A stretch of DNA of 64,000 nucleotides from Melanocharis versteri (lineage: Eukaryota > Chordata > Aves > Passeriformes > Melanocharitidae): NCBI GenBank assembly GCA_013397845.1, contig VZTG01005159.1, forward strand, positions 297,347-361,346, written 5' to 3'. The first letter of the stretch is position 1, and each line of letters starts with the position of its first letter. The notes beneath the pieces are model-generated. The model was given only the letters and a program-made list of their open reading frames with translations. It was not told where the DNA came from and did no database searches. The translations under genes and the position numbers were made by a program. Of this stretch, positions 24,604-36,380 are shown piece after piece.

Positions 24604-26927
24604 AATTAGGAAGGTGGTGTTTCTGCAGATCCCTGTTTTTTTACTTTCAATCCCCAGAGTCTCAGGGGTGTACAGTGTTATCTGCTTGCAATAATGTTTA
24701 AGTGGTAGCTATTTTCATATATTTGCGCTGCATTTGGCTCGCTGTTGAACTAAAATGACATTTACACCTGTACCCAGACAGAGATTTCTCAGTAAATTCT
24801 TTCTTAATTTATTTACCTAAACAAGCCCTAAGATTTATTGATCAGCTTCATGTTGGAATGAGGAGAGAGAGGAAGAGAGAATGGAAAAAAAAGAATTTCC
24901 TCCTTTAACTTTTATTTCTCTTACCTAGCAGTTACTGAACTGTGTTGATGTAGGAAATGTTGTGTAATATTGTTTGGTTCTGCTGACTGTAGTTTACAGA
25001 AAGGCACTAAAAGCAGCAGGAGTTTCCACATTCCCCTGTCCTCGTGCAGACAGCCTTGTGGGACTTCTCTTTGAATGAAACAGCGTGAATTAGGGTTTTG
25101 TGGGCTTGGTTTGTGTTTCAGATGCCTCCAGCTTCTTTCTCTCCTCACTTTTAAGGTCAGAGAACAAAAGCAGTCATTTGAAAATTGCTGGTTTTGTGGG
25201 GGGGGTGAACTGTTATTAGTGTGGTGGTTTTCCACAGGCTCTTGAGTCTCATCAAGCTGATCTCCTCAGGGTGCAGCTCACAGCATCCTGGGGCTCGGTT
25301 TTAGAGATAAACCCTGAGGAGTCACCCTGGGCAGGGGGTGCAAGGGCTGTGTCAGGGCTCCTATCTCAGGTTCTGCTGCCATCGAGCTGTGACCTGTAGG
25401 ACAGCGCTGGCTCGGACAGTAAGCCCAGCCTAAGCCCGTGGTTGAGCACTTGGCAGGTGACTTTAGGCTGAAGTATCTTAAATTTGATCTGACAGCTTAT
25501 CTGGCCTGCTCTCGAGCGATAACAGGAATCAAGGTTAGTGAGTTTTCTGTCATCTGCAGGGCAGGGCAGAAACTTCTGAGACTTAATGGATTTTCATATG
25601 TGATTTTTAATACTTATTTCAGTAGCATTTCAATAAAAACTCTTATTTGCCAAACCAGGAAATAAAAGCCCAGACATGCCAAAATTCACATGTGGGTTGT
25701 CATGCTTGTCAGCCATGCTGACAACTTTTAAAGCACAGTAGAGAAATGGTACTATTTAGTTTGAAGTTGTCTCCAAACATAAAAGTAATATAATTGGAGT
25801 TTAGAATAAAGGGAAAATGTGTGTTGTGTTCTGTCATGAGGTAATTGCAACTAGAGATATTTTAGCTCCTGATTTCTGATTTGGTTATTGGAAGGCATTT
25901 CCTCTGTTTGCAAGGTGGGTGGCCTGAGTCTTGGAGACTCTGTTGCATAAGATTCCACACCTCCCCTTCTTGGGCTATATGACAGGGACAGTAATTAGCA
26001 CCAAACTCCAAGGCAATTTATTTTCATGAAATTAATAATAATGAAGATAATTTCATTTTTGAAAGCAGCTCTGTGAAAAGCCATCTCAGATGGCTGCGTG
26101 GAGATCTTGATTATACAGTGAAGAGGAGCTATTCACAGGAGGGAGTATTAGCACAGCCACATTCCACTAAAAACACCCTTAGTCTTGCCAAGTTTCTGTG
26201 CACAAAATGATATGCATGCTGTGCTGATGTTATTAGTTTCCATCCTTCAAGCTGCTGCAGTCCCCTCTGTATAAATCTATCCTGGAGAATCTTTATATGC
26301 CAAGGAATATGATCCCTAACCACTTTAAAGTGTGATGCATTTAAAGGAATGCAAAACAAAGTGTGTTAAAATCCAGAAAAGGAGACTGGGCGAATGCCTA
26401 TTTGAATTATTTCTGTTTCCTATCTGTGAAAATTGAATTGACTGACAGCAGAAAGAAACATTTAACTGGTTTTATTATATTATGTTTTATTTCAGTTGCT
26501 TGTCTTTAAATTCTATGGGTTCCATAATCAAAATCTTGAAGTGAAAAGCATCTTGAGACATTATGGAGTGAATGTATAAATTTTAACCCGACTTGAAAAA
26601 TATTGCTCTTGTTTTCTTTCAAAGCAAAGTATTATGTGGCTCAAAATGTCATTGCAACGTGTAAAAATAAATCACTGTATTAAATTGGTAGCTGACAGGC
26701 CTTTTAGTTCTTGAATTTGTGGTGCCTGAATGCCTTCCTGAACAGAACAAATCGGTTCAGACATATTTTGTGAGTCTATTTTGCAGCCTGAGCTCTGAAA
26801 CCATCATCTCATAGGGAAGTGAGGAAGAAGCTTTGGTCTCCTCCATTTATTTATTATTCCTGGGCAGCTAAAGTGCATCCACAGCCTCCCAGTTCTCGTG
26901 TCATCCGTGTGTTAAAACGAATGCACA

Positions 26928-26984
26928 TGGATGTAAATATCATCAGTGGATGTAAATATCATCAATGACATTTACATATTGATG
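26928..26984. repeat. 19-bp tandem duplication with adjoining inverted copy
   Basis: TGGATGTAAATATCATCAG (26,928-26,946) is repeated as TGGATGTAAATATCATCAA (26,947-26,965). The following bases, up to ATTGATG at 26,984, form an imperfect inverted version. CATCAAT (26,960-26,966) pairs with ATTGATG (26,978-26,984). Confidence 0.85.
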
Positions 26985-27120
26985 AAAATGATTGGTCAGG
27001 TGGAAGGTAAAATATTCATGAACGCTTGTTGAAAGATTTTTGTTGATCATGATGTTTTAATGAATAAATGTACCAGTTCTGGCATAGGGTATTCCCAAAA
27101 TTTAGATTACTTCTTTTACT

Positions 27121-27186
27121 GTTTTGTTTTGTTTTGTTTTGTTTGTTTACNTTTTTTTTTTTTTTTTTTTTGTTTTGTTTGTTTAC
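27121..27186. repeat. TTTTG repeat and poly-T tract with ambiguous base
   Basis: A (GTTTT)n run passes into GTTTGTTTAC, then a single N at 27,151, then about 20 T residues, then GTTTTGTTTGTTTAC again. The same 15-mer, GTTTTGTTTGTTTAC, lies on both sides of the N-plus-T block (27,136-27,150 and 27,172-27,186). This suggests an unresolved homopolymer or a misjoined duplicate flank in the assembly. Confidence 0.95.
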
Positions 27187-27247
27187 AGCCTTTTAAATTC
27201 TTTTAATAATGTTTTCATCTTCTTTCTTTCTTCTGTGGGGTCACCAG

Positions 27248-27352
27248 ATGTCATTGGATCAGTCTAGATTTCAGGAGTGATACGTGGAATCCTAAAGCCA
27301 CTCCAGATTGTCACAGATGCAGGTGTGACACACTACCCTGATCCTGATGAAG
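27248..27352 (+). other. Exon-like 105-nt segment with strong splice signals, stops in all frames
   Basis: A pyrimidine-rich tract (about 27,205-27,238) leads to CACCAG at 27,242-27,247. The segment ends GATGAAG followed by GTAAGTGG, a near-consensus donor. Every frame contains a stop. One frame reads ISGVIRGILKPLQIVTDAGV onward after an early TAG, and another is open until near the end. It could be a lncRNA exon, a decayed coding exon or chance. The upstream tract lies beside the assembly-ambiguous poly-T. Confidence 0.2.
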
Positions 27353-27382
27353 GTAAGTGGTGGAAAGATTGAAGCTGCAGGC

Positions 27383-27405
27383 AAAAAAAAAAGAAAAAAA
27401 AAAAA
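27383..27405. repeat. A-rich low-complexity tract
   Basis: A run of A residues interrupted by a single G. It may be a simple repeat or the worn tail of a retroposed copy, but no retroposon body is recognisable upstream. Confidence 0.9.
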
Positions 27406-30147
27406 TCTATCCAGCTAAACACATTAGCAGAAGACTGTTTTGTTCCCATTGCTCACGTTTTATTCATGCATCCGGAAAAGTTAATGGTCAGGATATGTAG
27501 CTGCATATTTGACATGTTTCACATGTTTATTATAAATTTAATGTGACTAAACTTTGTTATCTTCTACTGGAGAATGCCTCTGGTGTGTGATTCATTTTGA
27601 TTACTTGGTACAAAAGTTTCTCGTAATATAACCCCCATTCTTCATTGTCCCAGATTCTCACTTATACAAATTTCTTGTATCATGAATTTTGTACAGATTC
27701 CTGACAAGGTCCCCTATGTCACTAAGCTTGTTAAGGTCTGTGCTGCTCCATGTGCTACATCTAAAATCAATTTCAGTCGCATTTGACCACTGTGCAGATG
27801 GAGCATTATTCATGCATTAGACTTTCTAAGTGGGGTAGAACAGAACCTTACATTTATTCCTTACAATTGTATCTGCATTTTTGTATTATATATGGTTCAG
27901 TAACCTTTTGTGGAAGACCAGAAGATGCCTCTGGAGGCAGCACAATGTGCATCAGAACTGATTTATACGGTAACATCTGTCAACTTTTCCCTAGGACCTA
28001 GTTGTGCCAGGATACACATGTCATCTTTTCTAATGGCTTAGCCAAAGACAGAGCCTGCCTGTGGAAAGAGCTCCATCACAGCAATGAGTCTGATGCTGCC
28101 ATTTTTCCAAGGAACACTGCTCATTGTGCATTTTTTGGTTCAGGGATTTGTGGCTTGCAGTTTAGAGTGCGTTTTGCCCATAGGGTTAGCATTTTTATTA
28201 ATGAACTTCTGAAAATGGGGCTTAGAAATGCTGTCGGAAAAGGTGGAAAGAACGTGTGCAAAGAACTTTGAAAATATTCCAAAGAACTCAATTTTCATTC
28301 TGAAATTTAACAAGTATCCTCTAACCAACATCTGTCTCTCTCCCTGTCTCCCAGTAGCAAACAGAAGAGTTTAGAATAGCCAATTTATTTTATAGCACTG
28401 GATTTGGAAATGGATCTGTTGAATCTCATGTGAACATTTTGCCTACGTGGATCCTGCATGTCTCCATCATTTTGGATAACCATTATTCCATGTGCCAGGT
28501 GAGTGACAGTCAGGTGCTCAGAGGAGTTACCTAAAGTCTAAAAGATTTAGAGCTTACAATTCCTCCTCTCAGTTTCATATCCATTAACCCTTTATTCTAT
28601 TTTTTTACTTACTCTTAATCAAAGTAGAATTTACATCCTGTCTTCAGAATCCTTCCTTAGCAAATACCAAATACTGAAGCACCTTCCACTATGAAATAGT
28701 CACTTTTAGCCAGTGAGGTCAATCACAGACAGGAAACCGAAAAATTGATCAGATCCACAAATGTTCCTTCACAAAGGAACTCTTCACAATATTAAAAATA
28801 CAAGCAGTGATTTCCTCCTGAAGAGTGTATTTGTATTAACGTAATTAATTTAATATTTGCAGTATTACATAACCTTTTTACAGTTCTGTTGCCTGTGAGC
28901 ATGATGTAAATATGAGCATTTTGTTATGAGTGGTCTGATAATGTCCTTTTTTTTGTGCTTAGGGTAATCACCTGCTAAACTGTAACAGTTCTGAATTTAG
29001 TGTGTAAATGAGCAGGAATTTTCTCTTTTCTTACAGGAGATGTCGAAATGATAATTTAACATAGAGGAGTCTTATTTTATTCTGTCTAAAAATATCCTTA
29101 CTCCTATTTGTAAGTAAAAGTTGCAAACTGTAAAATGGCATTTTATTATAGTTTGCAATTTAAAATATTTTGGTTAATATTAGACTAAATAATAACTTTT
29201 AGGGCTATCCATAATGCGTACATATGTAAAAAGTTAAAATTAAAATGAAACTGTAATTTAAGCTAAGTATCACTCCAGTTGTCTTCACAGATTTTAAGTC
29301 TGCACCATGTTTTGTGTCTTTTTGTGACTTTACTGCTTTTATATTGATTCAGCTTAGCAGATTGGCTTATATGTTAGAATGATTTAGGGTGCTATATTTT
29401 TTATTTTCCAGTTTAGCTCTCTCTTGTATGTGAAAACACTCTGTGCAGTTGGAGGGCAGGTATTTATGGGTTAACCAGGCACAGCTCTATTTTAAGGTTG
29501 AACAGAATGTTGTGGTGTAACAGCTCTGTGTTTATTCCAGGACTGGAGGTGAAACTCCTGTTCCACCTGAGTTGCACTGGCTGTTCAGGGGATAGATCAT
29601 CTCTCTGCCTTCTGGCAGCTGACTGCCTTCTAAATAATCTAATATTCATCAGTCCATGGGAAGAAATCTGATCTAAAGAGCTAATTAGCTTAATTAGTGG
29701 AGCTATCTAGGATGGGAGGCCTGGCTTCAATCTCTCGTAAAGCAGAGCAAATGTGAAAGAAGAAACTGGGTTTCCTGCAATAGAAAGGGTCCAAGACTTG
29801 GCACATTCCCCTGGAACATGGCAGGTGAGTGATGGGAGCTTGGACAAGCCTCTTGCTCAGGAATTCCTGGTTTGCTCTGTTTAGCTCTTCACTGTGGTGT
29901 TGAAATGGCATCAGTTACCAACAACACTGCCATGAGGTTTTTCACTCTGTGCATGGTCCCATGGTCTCTGTGTTGGACTTTCCAAAAACACTTGCATGCT
30001 AAGGAAGTTTTGTCAAAAAAGCAGATCCTTTAGCAAATCAGCTGAGTTTCTTCATGTCCGTTCTTTAATGCTTATTCTTTTGGAAAATGGGAGAACATAG
30101 GGACATGACAGGATCTTTTCTGCAATCAAAATGAAACCAGCTTATGG

Positions 30148-30284
30148 AACCAGAGAGTCATTGGGGTTGGAAAAGATCTCCAAGGTCAAGTCCAACCTTT
30201 GACTGAGGTTTAGTTGACACGGTGATGTTTCCCAAAATCACCCAACAAAACCATTGCACTGAATGCTATGTCCAGTTGTTAAGT
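30148..30284 (-). mobile_element. CR1 LINE 3' fragment, minus strand
   Basis: The sequence from GAGAGTCATTGGGGTTGGAA through AAGATCTCCAAGGTCAAGTC and CAACCTTTGAC to GCTATGTCCAGTTGTTAAG follows the avian CR1 3' region read in reverse. CR1 is the main LINE of birds. Only the last 130 bases or so of the element are present, the usual result of 5' truncation, and several differences from the typical family sequence point to an old copy. No reverse transcriptase frame is nearby. Confidence 0.85.
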
Positions 30285-31963
30285 CGTTTTATTATAACAA
30301 GCAAAAAGGAAATTTACATTTTTTTTCTTTCTTTTCCTTATAATCACATTTTTACAAACAGCTGACCCGTGCAATCTAGTATTAGGTCATTTAGTGGAAA
30401 GTAATTTGCCACTTTGGGGCCAGAGGATCATACTTTGCTCAATATCTAGCTCAAAATCTGTGGAAAGTGAATATATTAATGGCTTTCTAACTGTGCTTTA
30501 GTTTAAATCTGTTAATTATTGCCATTTCTACAAGCATCCTTTGTGTTGCAATGCACAAAAAATAACATTTAAGAAAAATGAATGCTGTGGGTTTCTCTCT
30601 TGAGATGTCCCCAGTTGGAATGAACATTGGTGCCACATTACCCTCAGAAGGTCAATGGGATTGGAACGTTGTGTGGAGCTGGATCAACCAACACTGACTT
30701 TCCATTAACTTTCTGTTCCAGCTGTCCTATGTACAAATCTTCAGACCAAAGCTGTGGGTATAATTCCTTTTATTGTTTTGGTCAAGGGAAAGGATTTTTG
30801 CCTGTAAACATTCCAAAAAACTTGTGTGTGGCTGCCAAGCCGAGTGTTCTGTCTGGCGTTTGTGAGTTAATGAAAGAGCTGCTTTAGCCTTCGAGCTGGA
30901 TTTCCAAATACAGAATCTGGAGAGGAATGCTGCAAATGTAATGTTACCCAAGCCTCTCCTAACGAGAATTTACATAAAGAATGACCCTGTGGAATTGCAG
31001 CAATGTATGGAGCTGCCGTTTAGGAGAATGGAATCGTGTCTCCAGCCCAGAGCAACTGAAAAGTAGGGATTGCAAGGTTTTGGTCTCGGGGGACAGAGTA
31101 AGTGCTTTTCACTTTCTCGAGCCATTCACTGTAGACTGAAGTAGCTTCTGTGGGTTGCTGCTAATAGAGAGAAAGGCTGAGGTTATTGGAATAGGCCTAA
31201 TATAGCAAAAAAAAAGTGCCCAGTCTTTATTTCACTGTGCTTTTCACTCAATGGAGAAATAATCCCAAGGTGAATGCATTTTTAGAGAACATTGGTACAT
31301 ATAAAGAAAATAATAAAACAGTATGAAAAGCAAGGTCTTATGCCTGAAACTTTCAGTTTTCCTGGGTGATGACTAATCCAAGTGACCAATCCAAATACTA
31401 TTATAAGTTTGCTTCTGAGACTGATATTGGTCATATTTAACCTGCTGCGGTCACATGGATAAACACAGTGGATGATAGAGAAAGTGGGAGAACAAGGATT
31501 CTCCCAGCTATCCACCATTCCCAGATGAAGAATTATACGATCCTAGAGTCCCTCTATAGTTACTAAGGAGAGAGATGCACATCAGGAGGACGGTGCTGAT
31601 ATGAGAGGAATTGTGTTCTGCAAGTCCATCTTATTCTTGGCAGTGCACAGAATCTGCAGTTCCTTTTGCCTCCATTAAATGCTTGAAGTTTGAAGGACAA
31701 CTCGAGGTTCAATAGTGTTTCTCTACTATTCCTACCTTGTCAGCTCATGAAACAACTGTTTGCTAATTGCTTTAGAGGAAAAGATAAAAATGAAGGCTGG
31801 TATAAAATGCAAAGCAGTACCTCAGAGTTACTGGCTGGGATCTTTTTTGACACCTTTGAGTTTCCGTCTGTGTGTTTATATCAGGTAAAACATGAAATGG
31901 AAATATACATGTACCAAAAATAATCCAAAAAAAACGTTGACAAACTCATCTGGGAGACATGTA

Positions 31964-32003
31964 TAAATCTAAATCTAAATAAATATATATGTACACACAC
32001 ACC
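31964..32003. repeat. Short mixed microsatellite (AAATCT, AT, AC)
   Basis: AAATCT repeats are followed by ATATAT and then ACACACACAC. The runs are short and unlikely to be highly variable. Confidence 0.8.
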
Positions 32004-33668
32004 AGAGTTCCTGGAGTGGGAATACTTACTAGGTTAGGAATTTGCAGTGGTGCTAATTGCAGTAGTCCTGCAATACACCACCATCACTGATGCTGAGAAA
32101 ACTGTCCCCAGGCACAATGAGGGTTAATGTTTGATATTGGAACAATTCATTTGTACTTTCTTAGGTCACTCTTATTTCAGTCTGAAAGTCTAATCAAAAT
32201 CCAGGTTAGATTTTCTGGTGCCACGAGCTGTTTGGAGGTAGGTTCATGGAAATGGCAGGCTTTTTAAAACACACAGCTTGATCAAAGGAGATTTGTTACT
32301 TCAGAAAACTTTGCAAGTCATAAGTACTTGCCCACCTCCCCTCTGAAAGAGGAAAATGCACATCCTCCTCCTCCTCACAGAAATGCAAAAAAAACCTGAG
32401 ATAGGAATGAAGTGATTTCCACAGGGCCATAAACTGCGGTTGGAATCAGAATTATTCCGGAGTAGTTTTGCTTCCTGCCCATGCCTGGGCCAGTCCCCCA
32501 GGCCTGGCTGTCACTGCTGGAATTACTGGGAGCTGTTTCTCCATGAATGACGATCGTAGTTTACAGCCTCAGCTTATTCAGAAACAAGTTTTGTGCATGC
32601 GGTCCCTTTTTTTTTAATCTGTCCAACGTTTCACTCCTAGATATAAATTGTGATTGAATGATTTGGTGCAGATTGTTTCTAGTGAAAATGCCGCTTCTAT
32701 AAATTGTTCCGTGGAATATTTCCATTTCCTTCAGCAAATATCAAGTGTTTTTCTGTTACTCAGGGGAAAAAAAAATCTTCATTTCAATGAATATTACTGC
32801 TTCAAGCAATTGCATGCTGTAATACCTTTTATTTAGCTGACTTGTAAAGGTTGAGGAGAGGATCAGACTTTCATTTCTTTCTGCTCCTGGTGAAGTCAAA
32901 AGTGATACTTCCACCAAGGTTAAGGGAAAAAGGTTTTGATCCTGACTGAAATCAGGGGTCTGAAAATGTCCAATTCAGAGGAGTTCAGCTAGCAGCTGGA
33001 ATGTTGAAATCCCGGGGTTCCCTGATTCCTGTGACCCGGCTAATCACCCCTTTCCTGAGATGGATGAGGCATGAAAACAGCACCTGGCCTCCATGCCTCG
33101 CTCAAGGTTCTCTCACAGAGCCACTAAAGAGATCAAACAAACAGTTTTGGAAAGCTGAGAGATGATTCAGTGGCTATTCTCTTTGAGCCATGCCAAAATG
33201 GAACTGCTCCTGCACCTTAATTATCGCTGGTTTTGATGAATGCAGACCCTAAGCAGCACCTTCTGTGAGGAACTTTTAGCACAACGAGGCTCACCAGGGC
33301 TTGCCTCTGGCAGGAGAAGGTTTATAGCTGCTTCTCAGCATATTTGAAAGAAGATTATTGCTGCTGACGCATTGCAAAAAGGTAACATTTGTGTGCATCA
33401 GTGACTTAATTGCTTTCTATTGTACCACATCCCATAAAATGACAAACCTCATCAATAAAAAAATGCAGTAAAGGAGGTACTTTGGGATTTGTCGAGCTGT
33501 GGGGAACTGGAGGTACTTAATAATGTTGAGTAGCTATTTCCAGTGGCAGGTAGGAGGAGTTGCTGCCTCTTATAGGAAAACTGCAGATTGTGCATGATTT
33601 TTTAACATCTTTTTTTCTTGTTTTCTAATTTCCCAGATAAAGAGAGAAATCAGTCATGACACCATTAT

Positions 33669-33684
33669 AAAAAAAAAAAAAAAA
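33669..33684. repeat. A16 homopolymer
   Basis: Sixteen A residues in otherwise mixed sequence. No retroposed body was recognised beside it. Confidence 0.95.
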
Positions 33685-36324
33685 TAGAAAGGAAAATCTA
33701 TTCAGAAATGAGCAAATAAAAGACAAACGCCGGGGGGAAGAGAATAGTTGAAGAATTAACATGAAATTTTGTCCAAGCTGGATTTTGGGAGGGCAGGGGG
33801 AACTCTTACCAGCGGAGAGTTAAATCATAAGAGCCAGAAGGGAGGAGCAGTCCCAGGTGAGGGCTGGCGATTGCCAGGTGACCCGTGAGGTGAAGGCATC
33901 TGGCAGAGCAGTGGACGGGAGGGTTGGAAGCACTCTGCAGCAGCACCTCCAGGTCACCGGCAGTTAAACTGCCTTGTTGGTCTTGTTAGCAGCTTTAATT
34001 TATTCTTTTTTCCATCTCTATAAACACAAAGCTCTTGGTTACCTTCAGCTGTGACAAAGTGGGACATATATTCCAGTCTGAGGGGAGACTCAAGAAGGGC
34101 ACAGAGCAAAGTCTGTTTCCACAACCTGTGACTTCCTTCTTCCTTCCTATTAGCAAATCCAAGAATATAATTTTGTATTTTTTGTATATTACAATTTTCT
34201 GTAAGCACACCTACCAAGCATTCACCAGTACTTCATTCTAGAGGGGTAAAACATATTACAGAATGAAGAAAATGAAAAAAAATGGAATAAATTCTGATCA
34301 CCAGCTTCATTTAAAGATTGTGTATAGTTCTAATTACCTTAGATGTAATTAGTCGTATTCTTTTCAACATTGATTGGAATAATCGTGTTTATTAAAGCTT
34401 CTGTTCTGATGCCTGTGAATGTGCAGCTAGGACCAATTCCACCTGAAAAAAAGCATTCTAATGTTACATTTTTGCCTGCTACAATTAGTAAATTTTTTTA
34501 ACTATAGAACCTATTTCTCTGAATAAGACTGACTTACACAATTTTGCTTTCACAGTACTGTTGTTCCTGCTAAAGAAAAATATCAGGTGTTCAGGAATGT
34601 TCTTTTTCCCCTAGTCTTGACATAGAACGATGTAAAGAATCAGAGAATTAGGGGAAAAACAGAGCATTATACTATTTATCTACTAACAGGTGTCTTTGCA
34701 TGTAGGACGGGAACTCTTTTGGACATACATTTAACAGATCAAGAAGAACTCGCTTTGGAGTGGATAGACTTCAAGCTACATGCTCTGTGCCTTTAACCTT
34801 TCTTTGTAAAAGCAAAATTAATCTTCCCCTCTTCAATTTTAGCCAAAGGTTACCGTCTGCACCACGGCAGAAGCGTGATGAAAAGTAGAAAAGGCAACAA
34901 AAAGGGATATTGAGAAAGCAGGCAAGACTGAAACCCAGCAAGAGCGCTGCAGATATTTAACTTTGCTGTTTGGCTCCAGAGGTGATCTGTGCATGTTCTA
35001 TAAATTCTATAATATCCTGGCCTCAGTGAATATGTGGAGAAGCCTTGGAGAGGCAGCTGGAGCTGCACCAGGGCTTCCTCTGTCTGTCCATCACTTTGGG
35101 GTTGTCTTCTCCTCCTTTTTGGCACAGGTTTCTTTGGACCAAGCAGGTTCATCCTGCTGCTGTTTCCAGATTTCCTCTGCTCTGATGTGGGTGGTTTTGA
35201 AGTTTGTGTTTTGACAGTGAATGGGTTACAAATTGATCTATGCTTTCACTGAAGTGCAAAAAAGCCTGTTAATATTACATTGTTATGGGGCAGCTATGAA
35301 AGCTGCTGTTGGAATTAAAATCCATAGCATTCAATGATTTTGGGTGTTGATTAATTCTGTTTATCTGATAATGCCTCTGAATTTCAGAGAGAATTATGTC
35401 TTCATTTAAACTTGTCTGAAATACTGAGACTTTATGAAAGTTATAACAGATAATTCATGGGAAGAGTCACTCATTGTTTTCTTGTTAGTTGCAAACCTCA
35501 CTGTACCAATTGCTATTTCACCAGACTTCTACAAATATTAAAAGGTTGTTCTTTTTCTTCCTCTGAAAACACCTTTTTTTGATTGCATTAATTTTTGGGT
35601 ATATTATCACATCCTCCGCTACTTTTGCGGTGATTATTAGCAGTAGGTTTTCTTTTGCATGTAAAATAACTTTCAAATGTGTGACTTTTTAGGTGGCGGA
35701 CAATGCTTTTCTGGCTGCCTCATGTTGCTTTGAATTAACTTCAGATTTTTAAATCAAGGGCTTTAGGAAGGCTGCCCTTACATAAAGTAATCACTGATGA
35801 AACTACCATTGATTAACTGTTGGGCTTTCATTGATTGCACATTTTCAGTTCCACAGGAAGATTTCAAACTTTATTTGTGCAGTATTTCTAAACCATAAAA
35901 AGAGCATTTTGTGTACTGGGTGCATTATGGCATTATTGTCAGATGTAAATCAGGAAGAGGGAAGACATTTTCTTCTGCTGTTTGTGGGGATTCTATTCCA
36001 CCGTGGCTTCCTTTGGGTATGGTTCTTGTTTTTCCTCTCAGGCAGGGACATGTCACCAGTTTTCAGAAAAGTAATAGATGAAAATTAACAAATGAAAACT
36101 CAAAGTAATTCCCAGTGTTGTCAAGTGGGTATCTGAGATCACATTCAGGTTGCTTGGAGGTTTCAGATAGGTTCTTTTTGGTGGTGATGGTGACAGGAAC
36201 ATGTGTTCATTGAGCTGTGATGTGACGATCACCTGAGCTGATAACGGGTGACAAAATGGGATGACAGAGGTGGATTAGCCCAGGGAATGGAGCAACACAC
36301 AGCACTGAGCAGATACAGCTACAG

Positions 36325-36380
36325 TTTGGGGGGGTTTTCATGTTTTTGGTTTGTTTTTTTTTGTTGTTTTTTTTTTCCCC
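36325..36380. repeat. G/T-rich low-complexity tract
   Basis: A run of eight G is followed by T-rich sequence broken by single G residues, ending in CCCC. It is a simple sequence with no coding signal. Confidence 0.9.

Larger units (their letters stand above)
18458..27100. other. Non-coding stretch, no gene called
   Basis: This is largely unique AT-rich sequence. It holds a CR1 fragment at 21.9 kb, a small tandem/inverted repeat cluster at 24.46-24.60 kb, a repeat at 26.93 kb and an A-run at 22,752-22,764. A block at about 26,020-26,360 is evenly composed and contains ATTA cores and ATGCATG. It may be regulatory. Frames reach at most 116 codons and none is recognisable. Confidence 0.6.
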
